From positions 182,511 through 246,510 of the forward strand of contig NMRB01000322.1 in assembly GCA_002633025.1 (NCBI GenBank): a stretch of 64,000 bases of DNA, given 5' to 3'. Below, piece after piece: positions 23,252-34,912 of the stretch. The stretch's first letter is position 1, and each line of letters begins with the position of its first letter. Position numbers and translations under genes: made by a program. The notes beneath the pieces were generated by a model, which saw only the letters and a list, made by a program, of their open reading frames with translations, was not told where the DNA came from and searched no databases. The DNA is from Notospermus geniculatus. Taxonomy: Eukaryota; Nemertea; Pilidiophora; Heteronemertea; Lineidae.

Positions 23252-24336
23252 TAATGATGCCCGTCCGACGAAAATATGATGGACTTGTGACAACCATTTT
23301 GAAATTGGTTCAGCTGATGCGGTGACGATTCGCACAAATGTTGCTCGTAAAACTCGACTTACCGTTCCCGTTCTCAGCGGCATCTTGTCGAAATGTCGGA
23401 ACTACAGGAGAACTTTACATTCTGGATCAACGTCGACCCAGGCAAATATCAGCGGACATTCGCTTAATTGCCTAGGTTGATGGTTCCCTAATATTAAGCA
23501 TATTCTCATCCACATCCACAGTTACCTTAATTAGAGAGTTTCGCGCATACGACCCTCGTCGAAGCGGTGTGGCTATGATGGGCTACGAATACGAATTGAC
23601 CTTGAGCAATGTTCCAGGAAAGCTTCTATGCAGCCACCTTAGGGAGCATTCAAGAACATTGAGCAGAACGCATGTCCATCATTGGTTTTTCTGTATATTG
23701 GGAAAACGGCTTGCGAGATGCAAACACAGGCAGTGGGAATAATGACGTTATTTCCACCACCGTTGACAAAATTGGGCCAGAAATTGTCTCTTGAACCGTG
23801 TGCAGACGTATATGTCACTGTATTCAAGATACTTCAAGGATGAGCCATTTCACCCAATCGAAACACAAAGAGAACAACATAAACTTACTGGCCGAATTTT
23901 GTCAATGACGGTGGAGGAAACAACCATGACTACGTCATTACTCCCCCGCCTGCTACTGAATCATGAACGCCCGGATTTATGCTTTCTGCACATGCGTATC
24001 TTCCCAAAGTGCGGACCCGGGAAGGCTCGAACGTATTAACCGCGGCTCGGGAGTCGGAGCCTGTATCACACACACCCGAAATACCTCTCCGTGGTTCGGG
24101 TGGTGTGTGCATTCGAGAAGTTTTAACTTAAAAGCGGAACGCTTAAAAGCGGAACGTCGGCCGACCTCATTCTCGGCCAACCCACTGGATCGACGCGACA
24201 ATAAAATTGATCGAGGCCTTTTCATATCTCCAAGCCGCCCTAGGCCTAAACCAACACTGACTGGCTCCGATTCCTCTTAGTACGAATGGTCCTAAGAAAG
24301 AACATTCCTCGAACCTAGACAGAAATAATGGCCAGG
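23252..24336. other. Non-coding stretch
   Basis: No supported gene. A short direct repeat (TTAAAAGCGGAACG twice at about 24127-24155) is the only structure noted. Confidence 0.3.
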
Positions 24337-24443
24337 CTCCATATTCATAAACGTACTGAAGTCAAAGTGTAATACTTATTTTTGGGGTTGAACAGAGGAT
24401 AAATGTCACACTAAGACTTTAGTAGTTTCATGAATATGGGTCC
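24337..24443. mobile_element. Small MITE
   Basis: Imperfect inverted ends: CCATATTCATAAACGTACTG on the left and the reverse of CCCATATTCATGAAACTACT on the right. Same ATTCATAAA-type family style as 21943-22069. No coding content. Confidence 0.45.
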
Positions 24444-24570
24444 AGTGGTCCCAAGGGAATAAGTGTCCTGGGAAATGTCCCAAGAAAAAAAGGTCCGGAG
24501 AACAGAATATCCTATAGCTACTCCCCCGCCATTTGTTTATTATTAAAATACAAAGTTTGTCATTCAATGA

Positions 24571-25629
24571 CAGCCTGCTATCTTTTGGGAGTACCGCCAA
24601 GGACGAAACGTCCGCATTATACCACCATTTATTAGGAAGAACGGATATACAGACCTTTCTTATGGGTTCCGCTATATCGATTCATGGATAGTGGTTCACT
24701 ATTGGGATTACCCTATTCCATGGCAAAGGTTCATCATTTTTAGTTTAGACAAACAAAAACAGGTCTACAGGCTTTTGTATAATATTACCTTTTATATAGG
24801 TGGTGGATGCGATGCCAGCATTATTCTGCAAAAAAAGTACATATTTTTGTTTGTTTTAGATAAACGAACGAAAAAAGCAGTTGGAAAATTGTTCAGTATT
24901 CCTGCAGCAAAAATAATAGGTCGTTTTATACTTCCCCCGCTCGAGAAATGTATTGCTTCTTACCTTACCAAGAGTTTGCCGCCATTCTTTACAATTAATA
25001 TGACAGTCTTCGGCTTCTTTTGTTTCTCTCGATATTCCAAATACCGTTTTTCGACTGAGTTCAAGTTGTCAATGTATAGGCCCCTTTTTTCTGACAAGGG
25101 GGGTTACGTCGTGGTCAAATTCATCTATAATAAAACATTTACGATCAGTACCGGGTACCAGTTCATTTTCCCTCTGTCGTTTCCGCCGACGATATTTTTT
25201 GGCGATTACAACTACGCAGCCCTTATGTTTATGGACTGTACGAGGAAGGTATGCACGATTGCTTTTATTTATAACATACTTTTGGTTACTTCAGTAAAAC
25301 GATCAGTAAAAAGATCAGCTCAAATCAGGGTCGACCACGAAATAACGCCAACGTTTGTTTTACAACAACGACTTGGAATCATTCTTGTCTGTAGAAATGA
25401 ATTAATGCGCGCTCTTGTCATCGATTGCTCCCCAATAGATCCCCTGCTGACAGCTCACACCGGTACTTTCAGGGAGGTTAGACTAAAAATGGAAATTCAA
25501 ATAGAATGTAGATCCTGTGATGGACACCATCTGGCTATAGATCAACACGCAAATTTGGTCCAATTAGATCTTAGTGAAAATAGGGGAGATGTCATAAAAG
25601 CTAGGTCTTTCCTGATCAACAAGTATTGA
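24571..25629 (+). CDS. Long unassigned ORF (unknown protein 1)
   Basis: The frame is open from the stop before 24571 to the stop at 25627-25629, up to 352 codons, with no ATG near its 5' end, so it is probably an exon entered by splicing (acceptor-like AG at 24572-24573 or 24589-24590). It is aromatic- and beta-strand-rich. Phrases recur every 45-50 residues in which a hydrophobic strand is followed by a charged turn, for example IILQKKYIFLFVLDKRTKK and RLGIILVCRNELMRALVID. This rhythm suggests a beta-propeller, but I see no named motif. A similar-looking frame follows 1 kb downstream. No signal peptide or clear membrane segment. It could be a lineage-specific protein or an old gene remnant; its length without stops argues for selection or recent origin. 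Confidence 0.45.
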   Translation, partial: QPAIFWEYRQGRNVRIIPPFIRKNGYTDLSYGFRYIDSWIVVHYWDYPIPWQRFIIFSLDKQKQVYRLLYNITFYIGGGCDASIILQKKYIFLFVLDKRTKKAVGKLFSIPAAKIIGRFILPPLEKCIASYLTKSLPPFFTINMTVFGFFCFSRYSKYRFSTEFKLSMYRPLFSDKGGYVVVKFIYNKTFTISTGYQFIFPLSFPPTIFFGDYNYAALMFMDCTRKVCTIAFIYNILLVTSVKRSVKRSAQIRVDHEITPTFVLQQRLGIILVCRNELMRALVIDCSPIDPLLTAHTGTFREVRLKMEIQIECRSCDGHHLAIDQHANLVQLDLSENRGDVIKARSFLINKY

Positions 25630-25691
25630 TATTGGTGAATGATATAGGCTACACTCGTCCCCAGTGGACTCGAGCTTAATACTAGTTATAC

Positions 25692-26158
25692 GCTCTCAAC
25701 CACTGGCACAGATGGGCCAAATCATGTTTCTGAACACTAGATGGCGCAAAATGTCATCAACTAATCATCGACCAGTATTTCACGCAACTAGGGGAAAACA
25801 TGAAACATTTTCTTATTGGCCGCTTTGGTCACGTGACAAGTATAGTGGCATAGATGTATATATTCCAGACTTTTCTTGTTATTTTGCACCACTTTTTGGA
25901 ATACATTCACTGCGAAATGAAAAGTTAACAAACTCAACGCCACATACGACCCGATGTTGGACAATACAGCGGTGTAAGTACTTCGCCTTCAGCATTCTTT
26001 GGATTGCCGTGATTGCGTCCATAGAAACAACACCGCCTAAGGTTGTTTGAAAGGTGATCAGTCATTGGCTGGTTGATTCCGCGCTTTCGTCAACAACTGG
26101 TAGTGACACCTAGTGTTCAGAAACGGACTTTGGCACCAAATGTTTCAGTGGTTGAGGG
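25692..26158. mobile_element. TIR element between the two unknown ORFs
   Basis: The ends share CTCAACCACTG and GTTTCTGAACACTAG in inverted orientation over about 55 bp, with indels. About 470 bp, non-coding. Confidence 0.45.
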
Positions 26159-26682
26159 TGACAGCTTCGAGCGGAGGCCGAGACCACTGAATTATTGAGT
26201 GTAGATATAGGCCTGCCTCTCATGCATCTGATCATTGTACCTTTGCAAAGGAGAAGCAATTCTCCCGTTCACGATACATCACAGATCCACCTTCGAAATT
26301 CGGAAACTTGAGGTAAATCCGAATGAAAGCCTTAATATGAAACTCTGCCTTCCTCAGGCTGTGAATTCATAGAGCTAAACGCTATTACTGACTCCCCGGT
26401 TGACGGCGGCTTCACAAAGGGTTCGCCACCATGAAGCCTCATGTATCCGTGCTGTCTGTGTAGCCTGCAGCTCTATGTAATCGCAGCCGAATATCTACGC
26501 GTTGAAATTTGTAACGAGCACCAATTCACAGTTGTATTAGGACATGATGATATTCGGTGATTTTGCTAAATACGAGAAGACACCACTTGATCACGGACGA
26601 CTTCTCAGTGTCAACGCATTTTAATGCGTTAAAACCGTTTTCATACGTGCATGTATAGAAATGTTGTGTTCAATCACCGTAG
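26159..26682. other. Non-coding stretch upstream of the second unknown ORF
   Basis: No supported feature. It may contain the 5' exon or promoter of the following ORF; I could not place either. Confidence 0.25.
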
Positions 26683-27651
26683 GACAGACAACTTTCCTTC
26701 AAGCGGCATCGACGATCGGCCTTTTTGCCTCCTCTGGTTTTATCGAAAGGCGATTGCTGGAAATTTGCGCGGAATCTCGGGAGATTTGTTACAATAAAAC
26801 CTCCATCAACCACGCCATTCTATCAAATTATCTCATATGGCATTGGGAGTGAACATTTTAGAGTAATGTACAACATCACATTTTCTACATTCAAAGAGCA
26901 CATCGACGGGATCATTTTCGATATGTATCAGCAATACATTGTGTTTTACTATGAAAGCAGCATGAAATTTCACTCTCTTGTATATCATCTCTTCAACACT
27001 GAGCATGGGGGCCCAATAATTAACCTTGACATACCAAGGACAGACATTTGCTATTTTGTTGGGAATTTTCGCGAAGTGGTCATCTCTATTGACACACTGT
27101 TTCTTGTTTTGTGTACCATTCGTGGCGATCTTAAGGCGACAATCTATGAAATAGTCGAGTCTGTCGTAGGCGGCCACCTAAAAATGGAACTTAAGGACGG
27201 AACCCGCGTCCCATTAAGGTATTCTGCAGCTATAAAATTTCGTCAAAATATATACTTGACCGATGGATACTCTGGAATATTAGTTTATTGCAAGGAGAAC
27301 CAGTATCGACCAATGCGTTACCATTTCAAAAATACACAAGTTCTTAAAAGGTATAAGGGTAGAGGAATTGTCATTAAGTTTGACATGTCATCTAAAATGC
27401 TGTTGTTGTTTGGTGTTCCTGGTTCTTGGGGCCTTGGATTTAGGGAACGGTACCAGTGTCGCGGCAGTTTGCCAGTCTTTCAGGAAGTTGTTGTGTCTTT
27501 TCGTCGTATTCTAAATGATATTGATGGTTCGCATTATCATTTTCTCCCTTTGGATGGATCTTTTATTCACTTAATCTTGGGTCCGAAACACAAGAGGTCA
27601 GATGTGGAAGCACACTTCATTGCAGTTGACAGATACATACTTGTATCGTGA
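26683..27651 (+). CDS. Long unassigned ORF (unknown protein 2)
   Basis: Open from 26683 (stop just before) to the stop at 27649-27651, up to 322 codons, again without an early ATG; an acceptor-like CCGTAG precedes it. It shares the local pattern YNITF followed by a strand-rich stretch with the ORF at 24571 (FRVMYNITF here, YRLLYNITF there, at a similar distance from the 5' end). Its composition is likewise rich in Phe, Tyr and short beta-like strands (MSSKMLLLFGVPG, FIHLILGPKHKR). I infer distant tandem paralogy. No catalytic motif, signal peptide or membrane helix is recognised. The function is unknown. Confidence 0.45.
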   Translation, partial: DRQLSFKRHRRSAFLPPLVLSKGDCWKFARNLGRFVTIKPPSTTPFYQIISYGIGSEHFRVMYNITFSTFKEHIDGIIFDMYQQYIVFYYESSMKFHSLVYHLFNTEHGGPIINLDIPRTDICYFVGNFREVVISIDTLFLVLCTIRGDLKATIYEIVESVVGGHLKMELKDGTRVPLRYSAAIKFRQNIYLTDGYSGILVYCKENQYRPMRYHFKNTQVLKRYKGRGIVIKFDMSSKMLLLFGVPGSWGLGFRERYQCRGSLPVFQEVVVSFRRILNDIDGSHYHFLPLDGSFIHLILGPKHKRSDVEAHFIAVDRYILVS

Positions 27652-27925
27652 AGGAGTAATAGTTGAAATGGAACACATGACATATCACCTGCCTCTTGGC
27701 TCCACTAATAAGACCGTGTTCGAACAAGTGTGTTTACATTTTACATGTGCATGAACATTCCTTTTTTGTCAAAGATTTTCCCTCAAATATTTACTCGAGA
27801 GCTGAGCGTCTACATACGGCATTATTAAATAAATCTAGACAATATCGGGCGAATTTAGTGTACTGCAGGAGGAAAACCAGAATGCCTGCAGGAAACCTGC
27901 GCTGTCAGAGAGTTTCCCCCTTAAT

Positions 27926-28607
27926 GCGGATGTCAGGTCGACCTTGCGATGGCACAGAACAGGCGCAGGCTGACTTTTCTGGATCACTGAGGCACGACAG
28001 TCACCGATCTGGTGTGACATGACTGCAGTTGCGACTCACTTGCGACGATCGGGATCAGTCGCCGACCAAAAAGATCACAGATCGCAAGAGTTCAACATGT
28101 TGAACTTCTGCGCCATGGGCGTAATCCTGTCGCAGTCGACCTGACTTGAGTTACGACGTCGTGCGTTGGTCTATTTTAGTGAACCAATCAGTGACGAGCG
28201 TTTTCGTACCCTGCATGGGCGCTGCCATCTTGAAAACGTCTCATGATCACAAGTCACATGATTGCCAGAACTTTGCGATACTGTAGTCGCTGGTGACCTG
28301 AACACGGTTACGATTCCCTGCGCGCAGATCTGCGATGCACCATGGGGATGCCTGTTCCACGATGACCGTGCACATTTTTCTTTTTTTTTTCACAAGGTAG
28401 CGGTCCGAAATCAGGGTGTCAACAGGCATATTTAAATCCGACTATGTGTGGCTAAAATAAATTTCACTGTCGTATGCTTCTACTAAAAATGTTTAGCGAA
28501 AAAGAAAATTCGGCCTTCATCTTCCAGACTATTACCTGAGCGTGCTTGCGACACTTGCTACTGTTCCGTCGTAGCGCAGGCAATCGCAGTGTGACCTGAC
28601 ATCCGCA
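27926..28607. mobile_element. Non-autonomous TIR element at the duplication edge
   Basis: The ends read ATGCGGATGTCAGGTC in inverted orientation. The interior is rich in TCGCAAGT-like motifs and has a perfect 14-bp palindrome TTCAACATGTTGAA. The left end of the second copy (38157) is cut inside this TIR, so the segmental duplication breakpoint lies within the element. Confidence 0.55.
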
Positions 28608-29073
28608 TAAAATATTTGAAAAGAATGTCTTAGTAAAAAAAATCTTTAATAAGAGTCTTATCAGAAAAATCTTTTTCTTACTATTATCTTACTAAGAATA
28701 GCTATGGTAGTCATAAGAAAATAATAAGATTCTTAGAAAGATTCATGTCCTGGGGATACACCAATGACAGTAGCGCCGCGGGAGCAAGCGGCAAAGAGGA
28801 ACCAGTCTAGAATATACAACTAAATTCTCCCCGAATACAACATTCCATGATGATGGCCAGTCACGTTTCCAAACGTAAATGATAAATGGGGCAGCAAAGC
28901 CTCGTCTTAGCGTACCAATACAAGTACAGAAATTTCCTTACATTACGAAAGATTCCATTGATGTAAAATTGGAAACTGTGATCCGCTATCGCGCATACGT
29001 CCCTTTCACTACGTTAGTGACAATGAACTCATAAAAATAGCTAAACAGAATCCTGGAAAATTTCTCATCTTAA

Positions 29074-29322
29074 AGATAATGTATCACGGATATTTTCGCG
29101 GGCCACGAAAATCATTGTTTATTTACATTTTGTTTGTTTTATGTCTCGTCTTTCTTTGTCTTATGAGTAATTTGTTGGTGGCATGTCCCTCTAGAAATTC
29201 TTTTGATACTGAAAATATTCAATTTGGTGGGTTGGCATGTCCCAAAAGTCCAAAATAACATAATGTAAACATCCATGTTTACAAACATTAAATGTAAACA
29301 ATGAAGTCGTGATATATTATCT
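29074..29322. mobile_element. TTAA-flanked MITE with empty paralogous site
   Basis: A 249-bp element with ends AGATAATGTATCACG and CGTGATATATTATCT, flanked by TTAA (29070-29073, 29323-29326). Copy B at about 39201-39207 reads CATCTTAAGTAGC with a single TTAA and no insert, which proves insertion with TTAA duplication. Likely piggyBac/Kolobok-mobilised. Confidence 0.85.
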
Positions 29323-29424
29323 TTAAGTAGCAATTGCCAGAGCTTAAACGCTAAGTTCCATGACGTCCTCCTTTACATCGAATACCTAAAAAAAGGCGGC
29401 CTTCAATTTAGCGCTATATGCCTG

Positions 29425-29696
29425 TGTAAGTGAACTCGCGCCTAACGTAGTCGTTGATTGTTTTTGAGACACTCTGTATATTGTTTCGAATTCCCGCGGG
29501 CCATACGGTGCTGCCATCTACGGTGGAGACGCAAGACAGATTCGAGTCGAAATGCAGAACTGAATATGAACGAGCTGAATCTTTGGACCGTACGACGAGT
29601 CACACTGTATCAGGCTACGCCTGTTTTAGTCAATAACAGCACTGATATATGTTAGAAGCGTCCGATTTGATTTATTCTTTGAAAGAACCACCCACA
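29425..29696 (+). repeat. BEL/Pao 5' LTR
   Basis: 272 bp, TGTAAG...CCACA. It should carry the element's promoter; no unambiguous TATA box is recognised. The sequence right after it (CTGATACAATAG) does not match a common primer-binding site that I can name. Confidence 0.93.
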
Positions 29697-29904
29697 CTGA
29701 TACAATAGCTCGGAAAAGTGTCGATCTCAGACTCGATAAGAACTCTCACTCGATACATGTGCATGCATCACGGCCTAGGCACGAGGTTGATCTATACTAA
29801 GAAGCATTGGGAGACCGCTGACGAAAATTTCTGAAGACCTGGGGACGAGATTGATCAATAGAAAAGCTGTGTAGAACTACTGTAGATCAGATTTTAGCAT
29901 AGAA

Positions 29905-30810
29905 ATGGCCCAAAATCAACCAGAGAACGCCGACGTTGGACCGGAAGCTTCAGATACCGGTGAAACTAGAGATGATACGATTGAGGAAGGGGCTGAGCAG
30001 AGTCCCGCAGCTGCTGTCCAAGGAAGGAACGATAACCAAGCTAGGGCAAAGAAATTGCAGAGAAGCCGATCAGCCATCACAGGGCAAATTACAGCTAAGA
30101 AAAATGTTCTTTTGGAACTTATGGAAACAACAACAGATTTCAAGGGTGTAAAAACTGTACTTGCAAAATACCAGACATTAGTTGATAAATTCATTGCTTG
30201 TCATGAGGAATATCAGTCTTTACTCACAGATAAACAAAGGGAGGATGACCAGCCATATTGTGACGTGAGAATGGAAAATTATGAGGAATTTCAAGCAGTA
30301 GTCGAAGGATGGATTGAATCAATGGTGGAATCGGAGGATGATATAACTGTCTTAGAGAAAACCAGTTCACCTAGGGGAAAACTAGGTTACCTGGATCCGA
30401 AGGTAGAACCCTTTACGCCAAGGACTTTACCGATAGGGGACACTGTTGACTTGTCAAGGCCTACAGAAACAGCACTTTCGGCGATAGCAGAAACTCAGAG
30501 AGATTTAACCAAGCAGATGAAAATTCCCAAGTCAGAGCCAGAAGTATTCGACGGGGATGAGACGAAATTTCAAGAATTCCTAACAGACTTTCAGGAGTAT
30601 GTCGCGAAATGGGCAGACAGTGATCGTGAGAGACTGACGCAGTTGAGAGCATTTACCAGTGGAACGCCACATCAGTTAGTACGGGGATGCATTCACCTTC
30701 CGCCAGAAAGTGGATATACGGAGGTCCTCAGTTTGCTGCAAACTAGATACGGTGCACCATACGACACAAGTAGAGCATATGTTAAAAAATCAGAGACTGG
30801 CCGAAAATGA
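29905..30810 (+). pseudogene. BEL/Pao Gag N-terminal part
   Basis: A 301-residue frame with an acidic start, a Lys/Arg coiled coil (about 45-100) and a capsid-like region beginning PKSEPEVFDGDETKFQEFL, the usual start of the DUF1759-type BEL Gag domain. Near 30786 an A6 run is followed by loss of frame. The continuation RDWPKMN lies in the -1 frame and leads directly into the next ORF. This is most simply a one-base indel; programmed frameshifting is possible but the site is not a canonical slippery heptamer. Confidence 0.85.
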
Positions 30811-32576
30811 ACATGAAATCAGGAGAGCAGCTTGATAAGTTTGCAATCTTACTCAGAGATAGTTACAATGCATTGACAGGATTAGGGAGGCTCACAGAGT
30901 TAGAACAACCAAGTACAATGTCAGATATAGTTGAAAAGTTACCTGATTGTCTGCGGTACAAGTGGATACGCCAGGACACAGAGATCTATAGTAGGACAGG
31001 AAACCCAGCTTGTTACCGTGATTTAGTCATGTTTGCTGAATATCAAGCCAAAGTCATCCTCAACCCAAGATACAGCAACGACGGGAAGAAACGAGATTCT
31101 GGTGAGAAACCACAAGGAAAGCAGCAAGGCCAAACTCGAAAGCCACCACTTCAGAGTAACAACAGAAAGCCAGCTTTCAAGACACAAGCAACAGAAAGGA
31201 ATCAAGCAAGCGAAGGAAACCAGTCGCGAGCACCAGCAACAGAAAGGAATCAAGCAAAGGAAAGAAACCAGTCGCGAGCACAGATGTCAGAGAACTGTTC
31301 CTATCCAGGTTGCAAGGCACAGCACCACATCAAGGATTGTTCGAAATTGAAGGCCCTACCTTGGGAAGAGAGAAGAGACGTTTTGAAGAGACAAGGACGT
31401 TGCTACAGATGCTACGAACGAGGACATTTAGCCAAGGACTGCGAAGTGAAGTCGGAGCATGTGAAAAAGCCAAAAACCACGGAAAACAGTGGGAAGCCGG
31501 AAAAGTTTGAAAATACAGAAACACTGAACTCGAGGAGAGTTGGAACTAATGAAGCCGTGACAATGGCTGTACTACCAGTCAAGCTGAGAAACAGAGACAA
31601 CGGAGTGGAAATAGTCACCAACTGTTTTCTTGATAACGGCGCGGGAGCTAGTTTTATAACCGACGGATTAGCGAAGAGGATGGGACTTAGAGGCCAACCT
31701 ACAACAGTCGAATTGTCAACAATGCTTGAAACGTGCAGCAATAATCCATGCAGAAAGATACGAAATCTCGAAGTGAAGGGGCTTGATCCAGGAGATGAGT
31801 GGGTCCGTCTTCATGAACTGTACACACACGAGTCTGTACTTATCAACGATTCTGAAATTCCAACGAACAATGATGTCAAGAAATACCCGCACCTGAAGAA
31901 TGTGAACTTGAAGGTCGTCGATGAACCAGTTGGTCTACTCCTGGGAGCCAACGAACCGGATGCCATACGCCCAGTTGAGATCATACCGACCAAGAATGAT
32001 GGACCGTACGCCATTAGAACGAAACTAGGCTGGACAGTGTCGGGACCAGTCCAGAGGGGCCGGAGCACAATTGGTGTGAAACCAGTCCACAGAATCAAAG
32101 TCACCGAGCTGAACCAGAGTTTGAACAAGCATTTCAGCCGAGAATTCAACGATGGACCTGAAGGTGAAGAAATCTTACAGTCGCCAGAAGAGGAACGTTT
32201 CATGAAGAAACTTGCAGAAAACACGAGATACACAGGAGAAAGATATGAAGTCAAGGTGCCGCTGAAGGAAGATTTGCCGCCAATACCAAATAGCAGGACG
32301 ATGGCAGAAAGACGATTGAACGGGGTAGTGAGAAGGATGAAGCGAGATAGCAGATTTGAGCGAGAGTACCAGAAGGAAATAGAGAGATTGAAGGAGCAGA
32401 ACTTTATCGATAGAGTACCGGAGAATGAACTTGAGATAACCGCAAGATGGTATTTACCCCATCATGGAGTAATGAACAGGAACAAGAACTCAAAGTTACG
32501 AATTGTTTTCGACGGGTCGGCCAAACAGGATGGAGTCTCTATCAATGATCTACTCAGTTTTGAACAGAATTTCTGA
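30807..32576 (+). pseudogene. BEL/Pao Gag C-terminus, protease and start of RT
   Basis: A 589-residue frame. Gln/Asn/Lys-rich repeats (TERNQA units) precede two zinc-binding clusters: CSYPGC..HHIKDC and the CCHC knuckle CYRCYERGHLAKDC. The protease has FLDNGAGASFIT with Asp at codon 276, where DSG or DTG is usual, so Asn replaces the expected Ser/Thr. It proceeds to LLLGAN and the linker, then RT begins with a basic leader and WYLPHHGV...LRIVFDGSAKQDG. Reading ends at FEQNF where the deletion joins the pre-integrase region. The catalytic RT motif and RNase H are absent. Confidence 0.88.
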
Positions 32577-34026
32577 ATGGGAAAGGATATTGACGTTTGC
32601 TGAGACCATACAGACTGCAGCAGGCATAGAAGGTGCATCTTCAGCAGAAAACAGAACTCAAGCAAGACTTGCAGTTATCAGAGTTATACAACAGAAGCAC
32701 TACGGCAAGGAACTAGAGAGACTGAGGAGAAAAGGGACAGTTTACAAGAGCAGCACACTTCGAAAGTTATGTCCGCAGATTGATGAGAACGGCATTATGA
32801 GAGTTGGAGGAAGGCTAAATGACAGTTTGTTACCTCACGAAGGGAAACATCCAATCATATTGCCAGGAGGAGAACAGTTAGTCCGGAAGCTGATCAGAAG
32901 GATGCACTGCATAGAAGGTCATATCAGAAGGAATCATGTGATTGCTAGCTTGAGAAAAGAGTACTGGATAACAGGAGTTACGAAGGCAGTCAGGAAAGTA
33001 CTGGGAGAGTGCGTATTGTGCAAGAAGTATCAGGCAAGACGAGAAACTCAGAAAATGGGAGTATTACCGAAAGACAGAGTTTGCGCGACAAGAGCTTTTG
33101 AGAACGCAGGAATCGATTACTTTGGTCCTCTTCGAGTACAAGTGGGACGACATGAAGAGAAGAGATACGGAGTTTTGTTCTCATGTAATTATACCAGAGC
33201 AGTACATTTGGAGGTTGCGCGCAGACTAGATACACAGTCATGTCTTATGGCTATCAGCAGATTTATCAATCGTCGTGGCAGACCAAGGAAATTGAGATCA
33301 GATAATGGGACAAATCTAGTAGGATCGTGCAAGGAAATGAAACAAGAGCTAATGAAGATGAATAAAGAGCTGGTAATCGGGCAGAGGTTAGCAAAGGAAG
33401 AGATAGAATGGAGTTTTCATACACCACAAGCCAGTCATATGGCAGGTCACTACGAGAGGCAGATCAGATCAGTCCGAAAGATCCTATACGGACTTGTAAA
33501 CAAGCAGACACTCACGGATGAAGAGCTAGAAACTGTAATGGTAAAATGTGAGTGGATAATGAACTCTAGACCGCTTACCGCAACGTCAGGAGAAGATGCA
33601 TCGATTGTTGCGATTACTCCAAATCACCTCATGGGACTGACTACGGTAGAAACAGACGTTACTCTAACAAGTGAGAAGGATCAGTACAGGGGGCGCTGGA
33701 AGCGAGTCAACTACATTACGGAACAAGTTTGGAAGCAGTTTCACAACGAGTACATCGTTATGTTACAACAAAGACAGAAATGGCAGGAGGAAAAAGTTAA
33801 CCTCAAGGAAAATGATATTGTAATCGTCCAAGACAACAGTTTAGGCCGAGCCTACTGGCCAGTCGGGAGAATCATCACAGTTGAACCAAGCCGAGACGGA
33901 CAAGTCAGATCATGTGTTGTCAGGACGCAGACTGGAACGTATTCAAGACCCATCACAAAGTTGGTGAAGCTGATGGACTCGGATTGTCGTGCCGGGGACG
34001 TTAGCGTCGATCGTCAAGGACATTAG
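32560..34026 (+). pseudogene. BEL/Pao integrase region
   Basis: Starts at the deletion junction with LNRISEWERIL. It contains an integrase zinc-binding H2C2 (HCIEGHIRRNHV...CVLCKKYQ), the rve core with catalytic Asp at 33115 (GIDYFGPL), Asp at 33301 (RSDNGTN) and Glu at 33454 (GHYERQIR), and a C-terminal domain with WPVGRI. All three DDE residues are present and the frame is open to TAG at 34024-34026, so the integrase part appears intact. It lies in a different frame from the upstream pol. Confidence 0.9.
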
Positions 34027-34371
34027 TATCGATACGCAGAGAATGTTAGCCGAGAGCGACAGAACTTATCGACCACGAACTTTAGAGATCTTCAAAGAAA
34101 CTTCGGTGGACATTGTTATGTCGCGCGTACGTGAAAGAACATTATGATTTCGTCATCGTTAGTAATCAAGAGTTCCGCAGATATCGCGCGTTTAGAAATT
34201 GTTTGAGTTAAACATTTCGTGTCAGAAATAGTTGTTTTAGTTCGCATCATGCAGACTTTATTAGATACCGATCGTTGATATGTTTTGGACTGTTCTTTAC
34301 ATTACTTGTTGTCGCAGTTTCCGCGAAATCGTAAGTAAATTCTAAGGACTTAGTAGAATTTAAGGGGCCGG

Positions 34372-34643
34372 TGTAAGTGAACTAGCGCCTAACGTAGTCG
34401 TTGATTGCTTTTGAGACACTCTGTATATTGTTTCGAATTCCCGCGGGCCATACGGTGCTTCCATTTACGGTAGAGACGCAAGATAGATTCGAGTCGAAAT
34501 GCAGAACTGAATATGAACGAGCTGAATCTTTGGACCGTACGACGAGTCACATTGTATCAGGCTACGCCTGTTTTAGTCAATAACAGCACTGATATATGTT
34601 AGAAGCGTCCGATTTGATTTATTCTTTGAAAGAACCACCCACA
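34372..34643 (+). repeat. BEL/Pao 3' LTR
   Basis: 272 bp, nearly identical to the 5' LTR. The short purine-rich AAGGGG tract just upstream (34362-34367) could be the polypurine tract. Confidence 0.93.
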
Positions 34644-34912
34644 GCCTGAATGAAACGTGGACCACTGAAAGCACACCAACAGATTGATACAAAATACCAC
34701 ATTATACCCTTATCAAGCAGAACCGACAATGCTCTGCTCATGTATCAAGGGCTTACTGGATAAGGCATAATCATAACTAGAGCTGGCTGCTGCCAGCAGG
34801 GTGGGCTTTAGCTTGAGGTGGATGGTTGGTGGTGGGGTGTGTGGTTGAAATGGAGGGAAGAAAAGATAATGTTAGAAAAATACAATCTTTATTTTGTTCA
34901 CAAGTGTATGAA

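Larger units (their letters stand above)
29420..34648 (+). mobile_element. BEL/Pao LTR retrotransposon, full-length outline with RT deleted
   Basis: 5' LTR 29425-29696 and 3' LTR 34372-34643 are both 272 bp, begin TGTAAG and end CCACA. They are flanked by the 5-bp duplication GCCTG (29420-29424 and 34644-34648). Copy B reads GCGCTATATGCCTGAATG, the uninterrupted target. The internal part encodes Gag, aspartic protease, the start of RT, then integrase. Most of the RT and all RNase H are missing, so this copy cannot be autonomous. By eye the LTRs differ at about 7 positions (roughly 2.6%). Confidence 0.95.

Noticed and set aside
31023-32254. Minus-strand frames up to 147 codons
   Set aside because: Shadows of the BEL Gag-protease frame on the plus strand.
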